Shown here: positions 1 through 7,426 of the stretch, piece after piece
Numbering within the stretch: the stretch's first letter is position 1
How the letters are laid out: the number at the start of each line of letters is the position of its first letter
Assembly (NCBI RefSeq): GCF_009695935.1
Contig: NZ_VUMY01000009.1
Span: forward strand, 43,452-107,451
DNA: 64,000 nt
From: Mobiluncus porci
GTDB lineage: Bacteria > Actinomycetota > Actinomycetes > Actinomycetales > Actinomycetaceae
Reading direction: 5' to 3'
Made by a program: the position numbers and the translations under genes
Notes under the pieces: generated by a model
Database searches by the model: none
What the model saw: only the letters and a program-made list of their open reading frames with translations
Told to the model about the DNA's origin: nothing

Positions 1-113
1 GCAGCGGCTTTGAAGTTACCCTTGGCGGCGACTGCGAACTGGAAACCATGATCCGCGCCTTGAAATTTATCACGAAGGTGCTGGAGGAAGAATCGGAGGA
101 GGTGTACGACTGA
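1..113 (+). CDS. 3' end of an unidentified phage-type gene (partial)
   Basis: The first 36 codons of the window (frame beginning at base 3) form an open frame that ends with TGA at 111-113. The visible tail is acidic and reads ...KVLEEESEEVYD. Its stop overlaps the start of the primase gene in a TGATG arrangement, so the two are probably translationally coupled and belong to the same phage-type operon. The fragment is too short to assign a family. Confidence 0.55.
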   Translation, partial: SGFEVTLGGDCELETMIRALKFITKVLEEESEEVYD

Positions 114-2386
114 TGTTTACCCTGTATAGCGCCGATTTTATCGGCAATCCCGGAAACTGCTCCTATCCGCATAAAACCGTTGTCATGGACGCGGACAGCA
201 TGAGAGACGCAGTCGGTCACGACTATGTGTGTGCGGAGTACAAAAATCACTACCGCAACAGCGACAATTTCCTCTCCGCTGACTGTCTTCCCGTGGACTG
301 TGATAACGACCATTCAGAAGATCCGAAAGACTGGATCACACCGGCAGATGTGCTGGAGGCATTTCCGGGAGTAAGCCTCGCCATCCATTACAGCCGCTTT
401 AATCAGCGCGAGAAAAACGGCAAACCGGCAAGGCCAAAGTTCCATGTGCTCTTTCCCATCGACCGGGTGACGGATGCTGCCCTCTATAGCGATATGAAGA
501 AGCTGGTCAATTCCATATTTCCGTATTTTGATACGAAGGCTCTGGATGCTGCTCGCTTCTTCTTCGGAACACAGGAGCCGAATGTGGAGCTCTATCCCGG
601 TCGCATGAACCTCACGGAATTTTTGAATGATGACGAGTTCGATGCAGACCTGCCCGGCGGCCACGAGAAAGACGTCGTGATCCCGGAAGGAAGCCGTAAC
701 GCTACCATGTCCCGCTTTGCCGGTATCGTCATAAAGAAATACGGTGATACGGAAAAAGCCTACCAAAGTTTTCTGGAAAAGGCCGCGACCTGCGTGCCGC
801 CTCTGGATAACAGCGAGCTTAATACAATCTGGCACAGCGCCCAGCGTTTTTATTCCAAGATCAGCCGTGAGGACGGATATGTCCCTCCGGAAGTCTATAA
901 CGATGAGAATAGCTATAAGCCGGAGGACTTTTCCGACGTCGGGCAGGCAGAGGTGCTCTCGAAGTATTTTGCAAACGAGCTGCGTTACTCACCGGCCACC
1001 CACTTTATTCGATACAGCGATCACTACTGGCAGGAAACAGAGCCCGGCGCACAGGCCGTCGCTCATGAACTTACCCGCAGACAGCTCGCAGAAGCCAATC
1101 GAAATATGATGGAGGCTCTGCAGAAGCTCAAAAATTGCGGAGCGCAGGAAATCCTTGATAACACATCCAAGGCCAAAGCTGAACAGCTGATGAGCGACGA
1201 GCAGATGGAGGCCTATCAGGAGTTCCTTGCCGCCAAGGCCTACCAGAGCTTTGCCGTCCGTAGACGCGACTCCAAGAACATTACATCTACTCTGAAAGAG
1301 ACGCACCCGATGCTGGAAATCTCGCCGAGAGACTTGGACGCAGATTGCTTCCTGCTCTGCACACCGGAGGCGACCTACGACCTTCGCAAAGGTATGGCCG
1401 GAGCCCGCGAACATTCTGCAGATGACTTTATTACAAAAATCACGTCCGTGTCACCCGGCAGTAAGGGAGCGCAGCTCTGGCAGGATAATCTGGATCTGAT
1501 TTTTCAGAAGGATCAGCAGCTTATCGACTATGTACAGATGATCTGCGGCCTTGCTGCTATCGGGAAGGTTTTTGTGGAGGCACTCATCATCGCATACGGT
1601 GATGGACGCAACGGCAAATCCACCTTCTGGAATGCCATCTCCCGCGTGCTTGGACTCTACAGCGGAAATATATCCGCAGATACCCTGACCGTCGGCTGCC
1701 GCAGGAACATCAAGCCGGAAATGGCTGAGGTCAAGGGCAAACGCCTGCTGATTGCTGCCGAAATGCAGGAAGGCGCACGGCTCAACGACTCTACCGTCAA
1801 GCAGCTCTGCTCTACGGATGATGTGTTTGCGGAGAAAAAGTATAAAGACCCGTTTTCCTTCAAGCCCTGCCATACGCTGGTGCTGTATACGAACCACCTG
1901 CCTCGCGTCTCCGCTTCCGATGACGGTATCTGGCGCAGGCTTATCGTGATCCCGTTTAATGCCAAGATCGAGGGCAAGGCCGACATCAAGAATTACGGCG
2001 AGTACCTGTATGAAAATGCCGGTGAAAGCATTCTGGCATGGATCATCGAAGGTGCCAAAAAAGTCATCGCGCTGGACTACCAGATTCCGGTACCGGACTG
2101 CGTAACAAAGGCCATCGATGAATATCGCAGCCAGAACGACTGGTTCGGACATTTTCTGGACGAGAAGTGCGATGTGGATGAGTCCTTTAAGGAAAGCTCC
2201 TCGGCGCTCTATCAGGCATACCGCAACTACTCGCTGGACTGCAATGAGTATGTGCGCAGCACGGCAGATTTTTACTTTGCGCTGGAGAAAGCCGGATTCG
2301 AGCGGCTGACACTGAATCGGAAGCGCTATTTCAAGGGCTTAAAGATTCATGAGGACAGCGGTGCAGAGGAAGATTTTCTGCATTAA
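113..2386 (+). CDS. P4-type phage/plasmid primase-helicase (D5_N / VapE-like)
   Basis: This 757 aa protein probably primes and unwinds DNA during replication of a mobile element. The N-terminal third carries a primase-like region with motifs such as FHVLFPIDR near residues 103-115. The C-terminal half is a superfamily 3 type ATPase: the Walker A motif GDGRNGKST lies at about 496-504 and the Walker B region KRLLIAAEMQEG at about 543. This matches the phage/plasmid primase P4 family C-terminal architecture (D5_N plus a winged tail). The ATG overlaps the upstream stop. The protein resembles replication proteins of clostridial prophages and integrative elements more than anything typical of actinobacteria (from memory, not searched). 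Family assignment is firm; the exact replication role is inferred. Confidence 0.88.
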   Translation: MFTLYSADFIGNPGNCSYPHKTVVMDADSMRDAVGHDYVCAEYKNHYRNSDNFLSADCLPVDCDNDHSEDPKDWITPADVLEAFPGVSLAIHYSRFNQREKNGKPARPKFHVLFPIDRVTDAALYSDMKKLVNSIFPYFDTKALDAARFFFGTQEPNVELYPGRMNLTEFLNDDEFDADLPGGHEKDVVIPEGSRNATMSRFAGIVIKKYGDTEKAYQSFLEKAATCVPPLDNSELNTIWHSAQRFYSKISREDGYVPPEVYNDENSYKPEDFSDVGQAEVLSKYFANELRYSPATHFIRYSDHYWQETEPGAQAVAHELTRRQLAEANRNMMEALQKLKNCGAQEILDNTSKAKAEQLMSDEQMEAYQEFLAAKAYQSFAVRRRDSKNITSTLKETHPMLEISPRDLDADCFLLCTPEATYDLRKGMAGAREHSADDFITKITSVSPGSKGAQLWQDNLDLIFQKDQQLIDYVQMICGLAAIGKVFVEALIIAYGDGRNGKSTFWNAISRVLGLYSGNISADTLTVGCRRNIKPEMAEVKGKRLLIAAEMQEGARLNDSTVKQLCSTDDVFAEKKYKDPFSFKPCHTLVLYTNHLPRVSASDDGIWRRLIVIPFNAKIEGKADIKNYGEYLYENAGESILAWIIEGAKKVIALDYQIPVPDCVTKAIDEYRSQNDWFGHFLDEKCDVDESFKESSSALYQAYRNYSLDCNEYVRSTADFYFALEKAGFERLTLNRKRYFKGLKIHEDSGAEEDFLH

Positions 2387-2399
2387 TCCGGGACTATGA

Positions 2400-2490
2400 C
2401 AAGGTGTATCAAGGTCTTATATAAAAACTCTCTTAGGCCTAAAAAAATAGCTCTAAGAAAAAGTTCGGTAAATACCATTGATACACCTTG
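2400..2490. repeat. 13 bp inverted repeat between primase and nuclease genes
   Basis: CAAGGTGTATCAA at 2400-2412 is repeated as its perfect reverse complement at 2478-2490. The arms flank about 65 bases of AT-rich sequence that holds a smaller inverted pair (TCTTAG/CTAAGA). The element sits just after the primase stop and before the ribosome-binding site of the VRR-NUC gene. It could be an operator, an origin element or a transcript hairpin; the sequence alone does not decide. Confidence 0.6.
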
Positions 2491-2527
2491 CACAACCCCT
2501 GAAATTAACGCCTGACGGAGGTTTGCA

Positions 2528-2809
2528 ATGATAGAAAAACAGATAGAAAACAAGTTAACTATTGCGGTAAAAAAGAACGGCGGCATTGCCCTTAAGCTGG
2601 TGTGTCCGTCTTTCGCAGGAATGCCCGACCGCTTGATCTTACTCCCTGACGGCCATATCGGCTTCGCGGAGCTGAAGGCACCCGGCAAAAAGCCACGCCC
2701 TCTCCAGCTCTCACGCCACAGGTTGCTGCGGGAGATGGGCTTTGCGGTATATGTCATTGACGATCCGGAGCAGATTGGAGGGATGATCGATGAACTTCAA
2801 TCCACATGA
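2528..2809 (+). CDS. VRR-NUC domain nuclease
   Basis: This 93 aa protein is a minimal VRR-NUC (PD-D/E)XK nuclease. The core is visible as GMPDRLILLPDGHIGFAELK at about residues 34-53, giving the catalytic Asp and the E-x-K pair. Stand-alone VRR-NUC proteins of this size are standard in phage replication modules between a primase and a SNF2 helicase, as here. GGAGG precedes the ATG at a good distance. The 3' end overlaps the helicase gene by 20 bases, implying coupled translation. It probably resolves or processes branched DNA during element replication, which is inferred from the family. Confidence 0.85.
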   Translation: MIEKQIENKLTIAVKKNGGIALKLVCPSFAGMPDRLILLPDGHIGFAELKAPGKKPRPLQLSRHRLLREMGFAVYVIDDPEQIGGMIDELQST

Positions 2810-4142
2810 TTATCAGTACTATGCCATCCGCTATATTGAAAAGCACCCTGTGGCCGCAGTCCTTTTAGATATGGGGCTTGGCAAGACGATCATCAGCCTG
2901 ACGGCAGTATATGACCTGTTATTTGACAGCTTCGAAGTGCATCGCGTGTTAGTGGTAGCTCCCTTAAGAGTCGCCCGCGATACATGGCCAGCAGAAATCC
3001 AGAAATGGGAGCACCTAAGAGGTCTTACCTATGCGGTCGCAGTCGGGACACCGAAGGAGCGAAAAGCCGCCCTCATGCAGCAAGCGGATATCACGATCAT
3101 CAACCGTGAAAACCTGCAGTGGCTCATTGACGAGTCCGGCTCTCCCTTTGACTTCGATATGGTGATTATCGATGAGCTGTCATCCTTCAAAAATCACAAA
3201 TCCAAGCGCTTTAAGTCGCTGATGAAGGTACGGCCACGGATTCACCGGATTATCGGGCTCACAGGCACTCCTTCCTCCAACGGTCTCATGGATCTGTGGG
3301 CAGAGTTTAAAGTGCTGGATATGGGCGAGCGCCTCGGACGCTTTATCACACAGTACCGGACAAATTACTTCATGCCGGACAAGAGAAACGGCGAGATCAT
3401 CTACTCCTATAAGCCGTTGCCCTATGCGGAGGATGCCATCTATCGGAGGATCTCGGATATCACGATTTCCATGAAATCTACCGACCATCTGAAGATGCCG
3501 GAGCTGGTTTCAACAGAATATGAAGTGCAGCTTTCCGACTCTGAGCGCAGCCGTTATGAGGATTTGAAACAGGAGCTCATATTGCAGCTCCCTGATGGTG
3601 AGGTGACTGCTGCCAATGCCGCATCGCTTACGGGCAAGCTCTCACAGCTCGCAAACGGCGCCATTTATGCCGATACCGGTGAGGTCATCGAGTTCCACGA
3701 TAGGAAGCTGGACGCTTTGGAGGATATTATCGAGGCCGCCAATGAAAAACCGCTTCTTGTGGCCTACTGGTTCCGACATGACCTAAGCCGCATCAAGAAC
3801 CGCTTCAATGTTCGGGAGATCAAGACCAGCCGCGATATTGCTGACTGGAATGCGGGAAAGATTCCTGTAGCAGTCATCCATCCGGCCTCTGCCGGTCACG
3901 GTTTGAACCTTCAGGCCGGAGGCTCCACCCTTGTGTGGTTCGGCCTTACATGGTCTCTGGAATTATATCAGCAGACCAACGCCCGTCTCTGGCGGCAAGG
4001 TCAAGAATCCGGCACTGTGGTGATCCAGCACATTATTACCAAGGGCACCATCGACGAAAGGATCGTAAAGGCGCTATCCAAGAAAGAAATGACGCAGACC
4101 GCACTGATTGACGCGGTCAAGGCTGACCTTGAGGTGGTGTGA
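2790..4142 (+). CDS. SNF2-family DEAD/DEAH-like helicase
   Basis: A 450 aa superfamily 2 ATPase of the compact SNF2 phage type. Helicase motif I is DMGLGKT at residues 27-33 and motif II is DELS near 128. Motif III/IV regions (GLTGTPSSNGLMDLWAEF) follow, then GHGLNLQAGG at about 369 and the arginine-finger motif QTNARLWRQGQ at about 394-404. Such proteins translocate on duplex DNA and are common in phage replication modules. The start is supported by GGAGGG eight bases upstream. It overlaps the genes on both sides, so it belongs to one tightly packed operon with the primase and nuclease. Confidence 0.9.
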   Translation: MNFNPHDYQYYAIRYIEKHPVAAVLLDMGLGKTIISLTAVYDLLFDSFEVHRVLVVAPLRVARDTWPAEIQKWEHLRGLTYAVAVGTPKERKAALMQQADITIINRENLQWLIDESGSPFDFDMVIIDELSSFKNHKSKRFKSLMKVRPRIHRIIGLTGTPSSNGLMDLWAEFKVLDMGERLGRFITQYRTNYFMPDKRNGEIIYSYKPLPYAEDAIYRRISDITISMKSTDHLKMPELVSTEYEVQLSDSERSRYEDLKQELILQLPDGEVTAANAASLTGKLSQLANGAIYADTGEVIEFHDRKLDALEDIIEAANEKPLLVAYWFRHDLSRIKNRFNVREIKTSRDIADWNAGKIPVAVIHPASAGHGLNLQAGGSTLVWFGLTWSLELYQQTNARLWRQGQESGTVVIQHIITKGTIDERIVKALSKKEMTQTALIDAVKADLEVV

Positions 4143-4366
4143 TGACCGATCCTTATGAAAATCTCGCCAATGCCATCGTGCTGCAGGCAGTGAAGGATTA
4201 CCGGGACGCCCTGAAGCGCCTGAAAAAGAAACCCGGTAATCAAGCCGCCATGTCGGATGCAATGGAGTGTGAACGGTTCTTCCGCTCCGGCTGGTACAAG
4301 GCCTTAACGAGTGTAGACGGCGAGTATCTCATACAAAAACTACGAGAGGAGGCGAAGTCCTTATGA
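4142..4366 (+). CDS. small hypothetical phage protein
   Basis: A 74 aa protein that I do not recognise by family. It begins with an ATG overlapping the helicase stop (TGATG), which is preferred over the GTG three bases earlier. It is helical and charged, with a basic segment RLKKKPGNQ and no membrane segment or signal peptide. Its 3' end overlaps the next gene by 4 bases (ATGA). Small proteins in this slot are frequent in clostridial prophages. Confidence 0.65.
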   Translation: MTDPYENLANAIVLQAVKDYRDALKRLKKKPGNQAAMSDAMECERFFRSGWYKALTSVDGEYLIQKLREEAKSL

Positions 4367-4791
4367 CAGTAAAAGAATATCTCCATCAGGCCTACCGCCT
4401 TGATCAGAGAATCAAGTCCGACACGATAGAAGCACAAAACCTGCGTGAGATGGCAGGCAGCGTGTCGGCTATCCAATATGATAAAGACCGCGTGCAGACA
4501 TCACGTAATACCGAAGCACCATTTGTCCGGACGCTTGAGAAACTGTGGACACTGGAAAAGAAAATCGCCGGTGAGCTGGAAATGCTATCAGACCTCAAGA
4601 AACAGATACGGGAGGTCATTGAGGCAGTTCCTGATACCGACGAGCGCATGGTACTCAAGTACCGGTACATCCATAACTATACGTGGGAGCAAATCGGGAT
4701 GGAGCTCTGTGCAGATGCCCGTACCATTCGCCGCTGGCATGGCAAGGCACTCCTTCATGTGACGCTTCCGGATGATCCGATTATCATTTGA
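4363..4791 (+). CDS. DUF1492 / ArpU-like phage late transcription regulator
   Basis: A 142 aa protein with a long helical N-terminal part and, at about 95-130, a sigma-70 region-4-like helix-turn-helix (VLKYRYIHNYTWEQIGMEL followed by ARTIRRWHGKAL). This layout fits the DUF1492 family, whose members sit between the replication and packaging genes of Bacillota phages and are thought to switch on late genes. The gene lies exactly there, with HNH and terminase genes downstream. Activation of the packaging genes is inferred from position and family. Confidence 0.75.
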   Translation: MTVKEYLHQAYRLDQRIKSDTIEAQNLREMAGSVSAIQYDKDRVQTSRNTEAPFVRTLEKLWTLEKKIAGELEMLSDLKKQIREVIEAVPDTDERMVLKYRYIHNYTWEQIGMELCADARTIRRWHGKALLHVTLPDDPIII

Positions 4792-4896
4792 AATGCGCCC
4801 GAAATGTCCTGCTTTGTCCTAAGATGTCCACCCGTCCTTTATGATAGTATATAATCAGCAAAACAAAATAAAGAACAGCTGCACACGCAGCACACG

Positions 4897-4928
4897 AGCC
4901 TTGCGGGAACACCCTGCAGGGCTTTCTT
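4897..4928 (+). terminator. candidate hairpin terminator before the HNH gene
   Basis: GCCTTGCGGG and CCCTGCAGGGC form a GC-rich stem with one wobble and one bulge around an AACA loop. TTTCTTT follows. It lies about 100 bases after the DUF1492 gene and just before the HNH ribosome-binding site, where early and late transcription would separate. Confidence 0.45.
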
Positions 4929-4953
4929 TATGCCCTGAAAGGAGGCACGGCTT

Positions 4954-5301
4954 ATGCCAAGAAAACCACAACGACCGTGCCGCTATCCCGGATGTCCACA
5001 CCTTACGGACGGCGTTTATTGTGAAGAGCACGCAAAGATCATGGATCAACACTACGAGAAGTTTCAGCGCGGCTACTCTACCGGCAAACGCTACGGCAGA
5101 GCATGGAAACGAATCCGTGACCGCTACGTTCACAAGCACCCGCTTTGTGAGCAGTGCTTAAAGGAAGGACGCTACGTCGCGGTCGAGGAAGTCCACCACA
5201 TCGTGCCGCTTGCTGACGGAGGATCGAATGACGAGTCCAACCTTATGAGTCTTTGTCGTTCGTGTCACGAGAAGATTCACCGCGAGCGAGGCGACCGGTA
5301 G
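4954..5301 (+). CDS. HNH endonuclease (phage packaging type)
   Basis: A 115 aa HNH nuclease. The beta-beta-alpha-metal core is HH at 81-82, N96 and H105/H109, framed by two zinc-knuckle cysteine pairs (C65/C68 and C101/C104). An extra N-terminal Cys/His cluster (CRYPGC at about 9-14) is present. Small HNH proteins directly before the small terminase subunit assist cos cleavage in HK97-like phages, and the gene order here is the same. AAAGGAGG is correctly spaced before the ATG. The packaging role is inferred from context; the nuclease fold is clear. Confidence 0.88.
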   Translation: MPRKPQRPCRYPGCPHLTDGVYCEEHAKIMDQHYEKFQRGYSTGKRYGRAWKRIRDRYVHKHPLCEQCLKEGRYVAVEEVHHIVPLADGGSNDESNLMSLCRSCHEKIHRERGDR

Positions 5302-5417
5302 GGCGGTCAAAATCTCTACGACCCTTTTCCCCGGAAAACGGCGCGGGGTCTTTTACACAAAAATTGCAATTCAAACAGGGTATTAAACCCTGCACCACAG
5401 AAATGGAAGTGATCGAC
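5302..5417. other. HNH-terminase intergenic region with GC hairpin (possible cos region)
   Basis: The 116 bases between the HNH and small terminase genes hold a hairpin with arms GACCC (5320-5324) and GGGTC (5346-5350), an inner CCCCG/CGGGG pairing and a TTTT run. In cos-type phages of this gene order the cohesive-end site often lies near here. The cos assignment is only a suggestion from position. Confidence 0.3.
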
Positions 5418-5999
5418 ATGGCGAAAGACGGAACCTATCGCGGCGGGCGGCGTGTCAAAGCTGGCTCCAAGCCGGACGCCCTCGCCGACAAAATAATGAA
5501 AGGCGCACCTGCAAAGCGTATGGAGCTGCCGGACTTCACCGAAGACATGACCGACTTCGATGTTGACGACATCGGTGACGGCGTAGAGTTGGAAGGTATG
5601 GATATGCCAAGTCCGGACGATTACCTCTCTGCTCTGCAGAAGGACGGCAAGCCCCTCGGCGCAGATGAAATCTATAAGGAAACATGGCTGTGGCTCAAGG
5701 AACGCGGCTGCGAGAGGCTGGTAAACAAGCGCCTGCTCGAAAGCTACTCTGAGGCCTTTGCCCGGTATATCCAGTGTTCCGAAGCGGTCAGCAAATACGG
5801 AATGCTCGGAAAGCACCCTACCACCGGCGCTGCCATTGCGAGCCCTTTCACACAGCTTTTGATGAACTTTCAGAAGCAGGCCAACCTGCTCTGGTATGAG
5901 ATTTACGACATTGTGAAGCAAAACTGCACCGAGCCCTTTGAGGGCAGCCCGCAGGACAGCGTGATGGAGCAGCTGCTTCGAAGCAGGAGGAATATGTAA
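5418..5999 (+). CDS. phage terminase small subunit, P27 family
   Basis: A 193 aa acidic protein beginning MAKDGTYRGGRRVKAGSKP, the usual start of P27-family small terminases of clostridial phages. These recognise the packaging site and recruit the large terminase. The start at 5418 is preferred over 5403 because GGAAG sits eight bases before it. The C-terminal part (TGAAIASPFTQLLMNFQKQ... then the VMEQLLR tail) matches the family pattern. No large terminase gene follows; the ParB-domain gene begins immediately after the stop. That order (small terminase, then ParB/methyltransferase) is known in such phages. Confidence 0.85.
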   Translation: MAKDGTYRGGRRVKAGSKPDALADKIMKGAPAKRMELPDFTEDMTDFDVDDIGDGVELEGMDMPSPDDYLSALQKDGKPLGADEIYKETWLWLKERGCERLVNKRLLESYSEAFARYIQCSEAVSKYGMLGKHPTTGAAIASPFTQLLMNFQKQANLLWYEIYDIVKQNCTEPFEGSPQDSVMEQLLRSRRNM

Positions 6000-6494
6000 A
6001 TGAACACACAGAAATTGGAACAGGTACCTATTGATAAGCTGGTGCCCTATGCCCGGAATGCCCGGACACATAGTAAAGAACAGATCGCACAGCTCCGCGC
6101 TTCTCTCAGGGAGTTCGGCTTTGTGAGTCCTGCGGTCATTGACGCAGATTATAACATCCTCGTCGGCCACGGTCGCATTACGGCTGCCCGCGAGGAAGGA
6201 TATGAAACCGTGCCCTGCGTTTTTGCCGAGAACCTGACGGAAGCACAAAAGCGTGCGTATATCCTTGCGGACAATCAGCTGGCGCTCAACGCAGGCTGGG
6301 ATGAGGAAATGCTGTCGGTCGAATTGTCTGATCTGCAGGATCAGTCCTTTGACCTATCTCTCCTTGGCTTTGATGCCAGTGAACTGGACAAGCTGCTCGG
6401 CAAGGACTGCCTGAGTCATGCCCTGTTCCTTCCTGCAGGATGCTATGAATTTTCCAATTTTGATTTGATCCATATCGGGCACCTCCTTTCATGA
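6000..6494 (+). pseudogene. ParB-domain / DNA methyltransferase gene, truncated
   Basis: The first ~135 residues are a ParB-like nuclease domain with the motifs PYARNARTHS, VGHGRITAAREEGY and YILADNQLALNAGWD. In phages of this type the ParB domain is the N-terminus of a much longer adenine-specific DNA methyltransferase. Here the family similarity stops after ...LDKLLGKD (about base 6410). The remaining 28 codons are antisense readthrough of an XRE repressor gene start. The methyltransferase domain and its catalytic DPPY motif are absent, so the product is a truncated chimera. A ParB-only protein could still be made. Confidence 0.75.
6354..6473 (-). pseudogene. 5' fragment of an XRE-family repressor gene
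   Basis: On the minus strand an ATG at 6473 is preceded by AAAGGAGGT seven bases upstream. It starts the reading MDQIKIGKFIASCRKEQGMT, followed by QAVLAEQL, the first two helices of a Cro/C1-type helix-turn-helix repressor. After about 28 codons the frame runs into ParB-gene sequence read backwards and stops at 6354. A -10-like TATGAT (6514-6519 on the minus strand) and a GAACCGTAGGTT near-palindrome at 6528-6541 lie upstream. Expression signals and the N-terminus are therefore kept, while the rest of the gene is lost. Confidence 0.6.
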
Positions 6495-6628
6495 CTCAAG
6501 CATAGCCGGTATCATCATATTTTTACACGAACCGTAGGTTGATTTCCTGCAACTCTACCGCTGGTTGAGTCCGGTAAAGTGCGCTCCCCGCCGCCGATGA
6601 TGGCAGTGTGGGAGCTTTGGTGTGTCAG

Positions 6629-7135
6629 TTAGTTACCTATTCCATCATAGGCATTACGTTCAACATAAGCCATCATGGTATTGTTTCTCCATGCGTGTGC
6701 AACGGCAATCAGCAGAGGAGTAATCGAAACAAGTATCACATTATTAATCAAAATACCGGCTATGAACACAGCTATGATACAAATCCCGATGAATACCATA
6801 ATAGCAATGTGCTCTTTCAGCCATTTCTTCTTGAAGAACTCTATTTTATCCTTCAATGAGAAGCTGCTGGCTTTGATAACCTGTGTCAGATTCTCCTCTG
6901 CGGCCTCCTTGTACTCATCATCGGTTAATCTCTTTCCACTAAGAATTTCATTGACACTAACACTAAAAAGTTCTCCTAAAACCAGCATCACATCTGCAGG
7001 TGGCAGATATACTCCTGTTTCCCATCGGGAGACTGTTTTATTAGTGACTCCGATTTTTTCTCCGAGTTGCTCTTGCGTCAGACCTTTCTCTTTTCGAAGA
7101 TCCGCTATAAATTTACCTGTTTTCATAAGATCCAT
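6629..7135 (-). CDS. XRE-family regulator with C-terminal membrane segments
   Basis: A 168 aa protein with an N-terminal Cro/C1 helix-turn-helix (LRKEKGLTQEQLGEKIGVTN then KTVSRWETG, about residues 11-40). A linker follows, then two hydrophobic segments (about 110-155) that should anchor it in the membrane. Such membrane-anchored XRE proteins are common in Bacillota. The start at 7135 is chosen because GGAGGT lies seven bases upstream; an in-frame GTG at 7144 lacks this. It probably senses a membrane or envelope cue and represses nearby genes; its targets are unknown. It is transcribed toward the ParB/XRE junction. Confidence 0.75.
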   Translation of the reverse strand: MDLMKTGKFIADLRKEKGLTQEQLGEKIGVTNKTVSRWETGVYLPPADVMLVLGELFSVSVNEILSGKRLTDDEYKEAAEENLTQVIKASSFSLKDKIEFFKKKWLKEHIAIMVFIGICIIAVFIAGILINNVILVSITPLLIAVAHAWRNNTMMAYVERNAYDGIGN

Positions 7136-7144
7136 ATGACCCAC

Positions 7145-7426
7145 CTCCTGAGAAAAGCATAGCGAATCTCCACCAAATTGTCTTTACCATAAACAGCGAA
7201 TTGCTGGACATTTCATTTCCAACCATCGCACTGACATCTATCTCACAGCCACAACTCCCCAACATCTAACTCGGCAACTCAACATAGTGACATCTATCGT
7301 GGCAACTCAACTCTCACACTTTTTGAGCCGGATTGCCCTTGGATAAGTTACCGAGAAGCGTTTTGTCTGTCCGATGCCAAATTTGCCCGATTGCCCGAAA
7401 ACCGCAGTATTACTGGGCTTTCGCGC
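7145..7426. other. boundary region between phage-type and chromosomal genes, with short direct repeats
   Basis: No gene is visible in these 282 bases. TGACATCTATC occurs at 7232-7242 and 7288-7298, and GGCAACTCAAC at 7273-7283 and 7301-7311. The paired words look like remains of a duplicated end sequence. The clostridial-style genes stop on the left of this stretch and actinobacterial genes begin on the right, so an element boundary should lie within or near it. Confidence 0.45.

Noticed and set aside
4841..5161. 106 aa plus-strand frame overlapping the HNH gene
   Set aside because: Out of frame with the conserved HNH motifs and covers a terminator-like hairpin; no ribosome-binding site.
5316..6248. 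310 aa minus-strand frame across the terminase and ParB genes
   Set aside because: It is the antisense of two well-supported genes, has no ribosome-binding site and shows no family motif.
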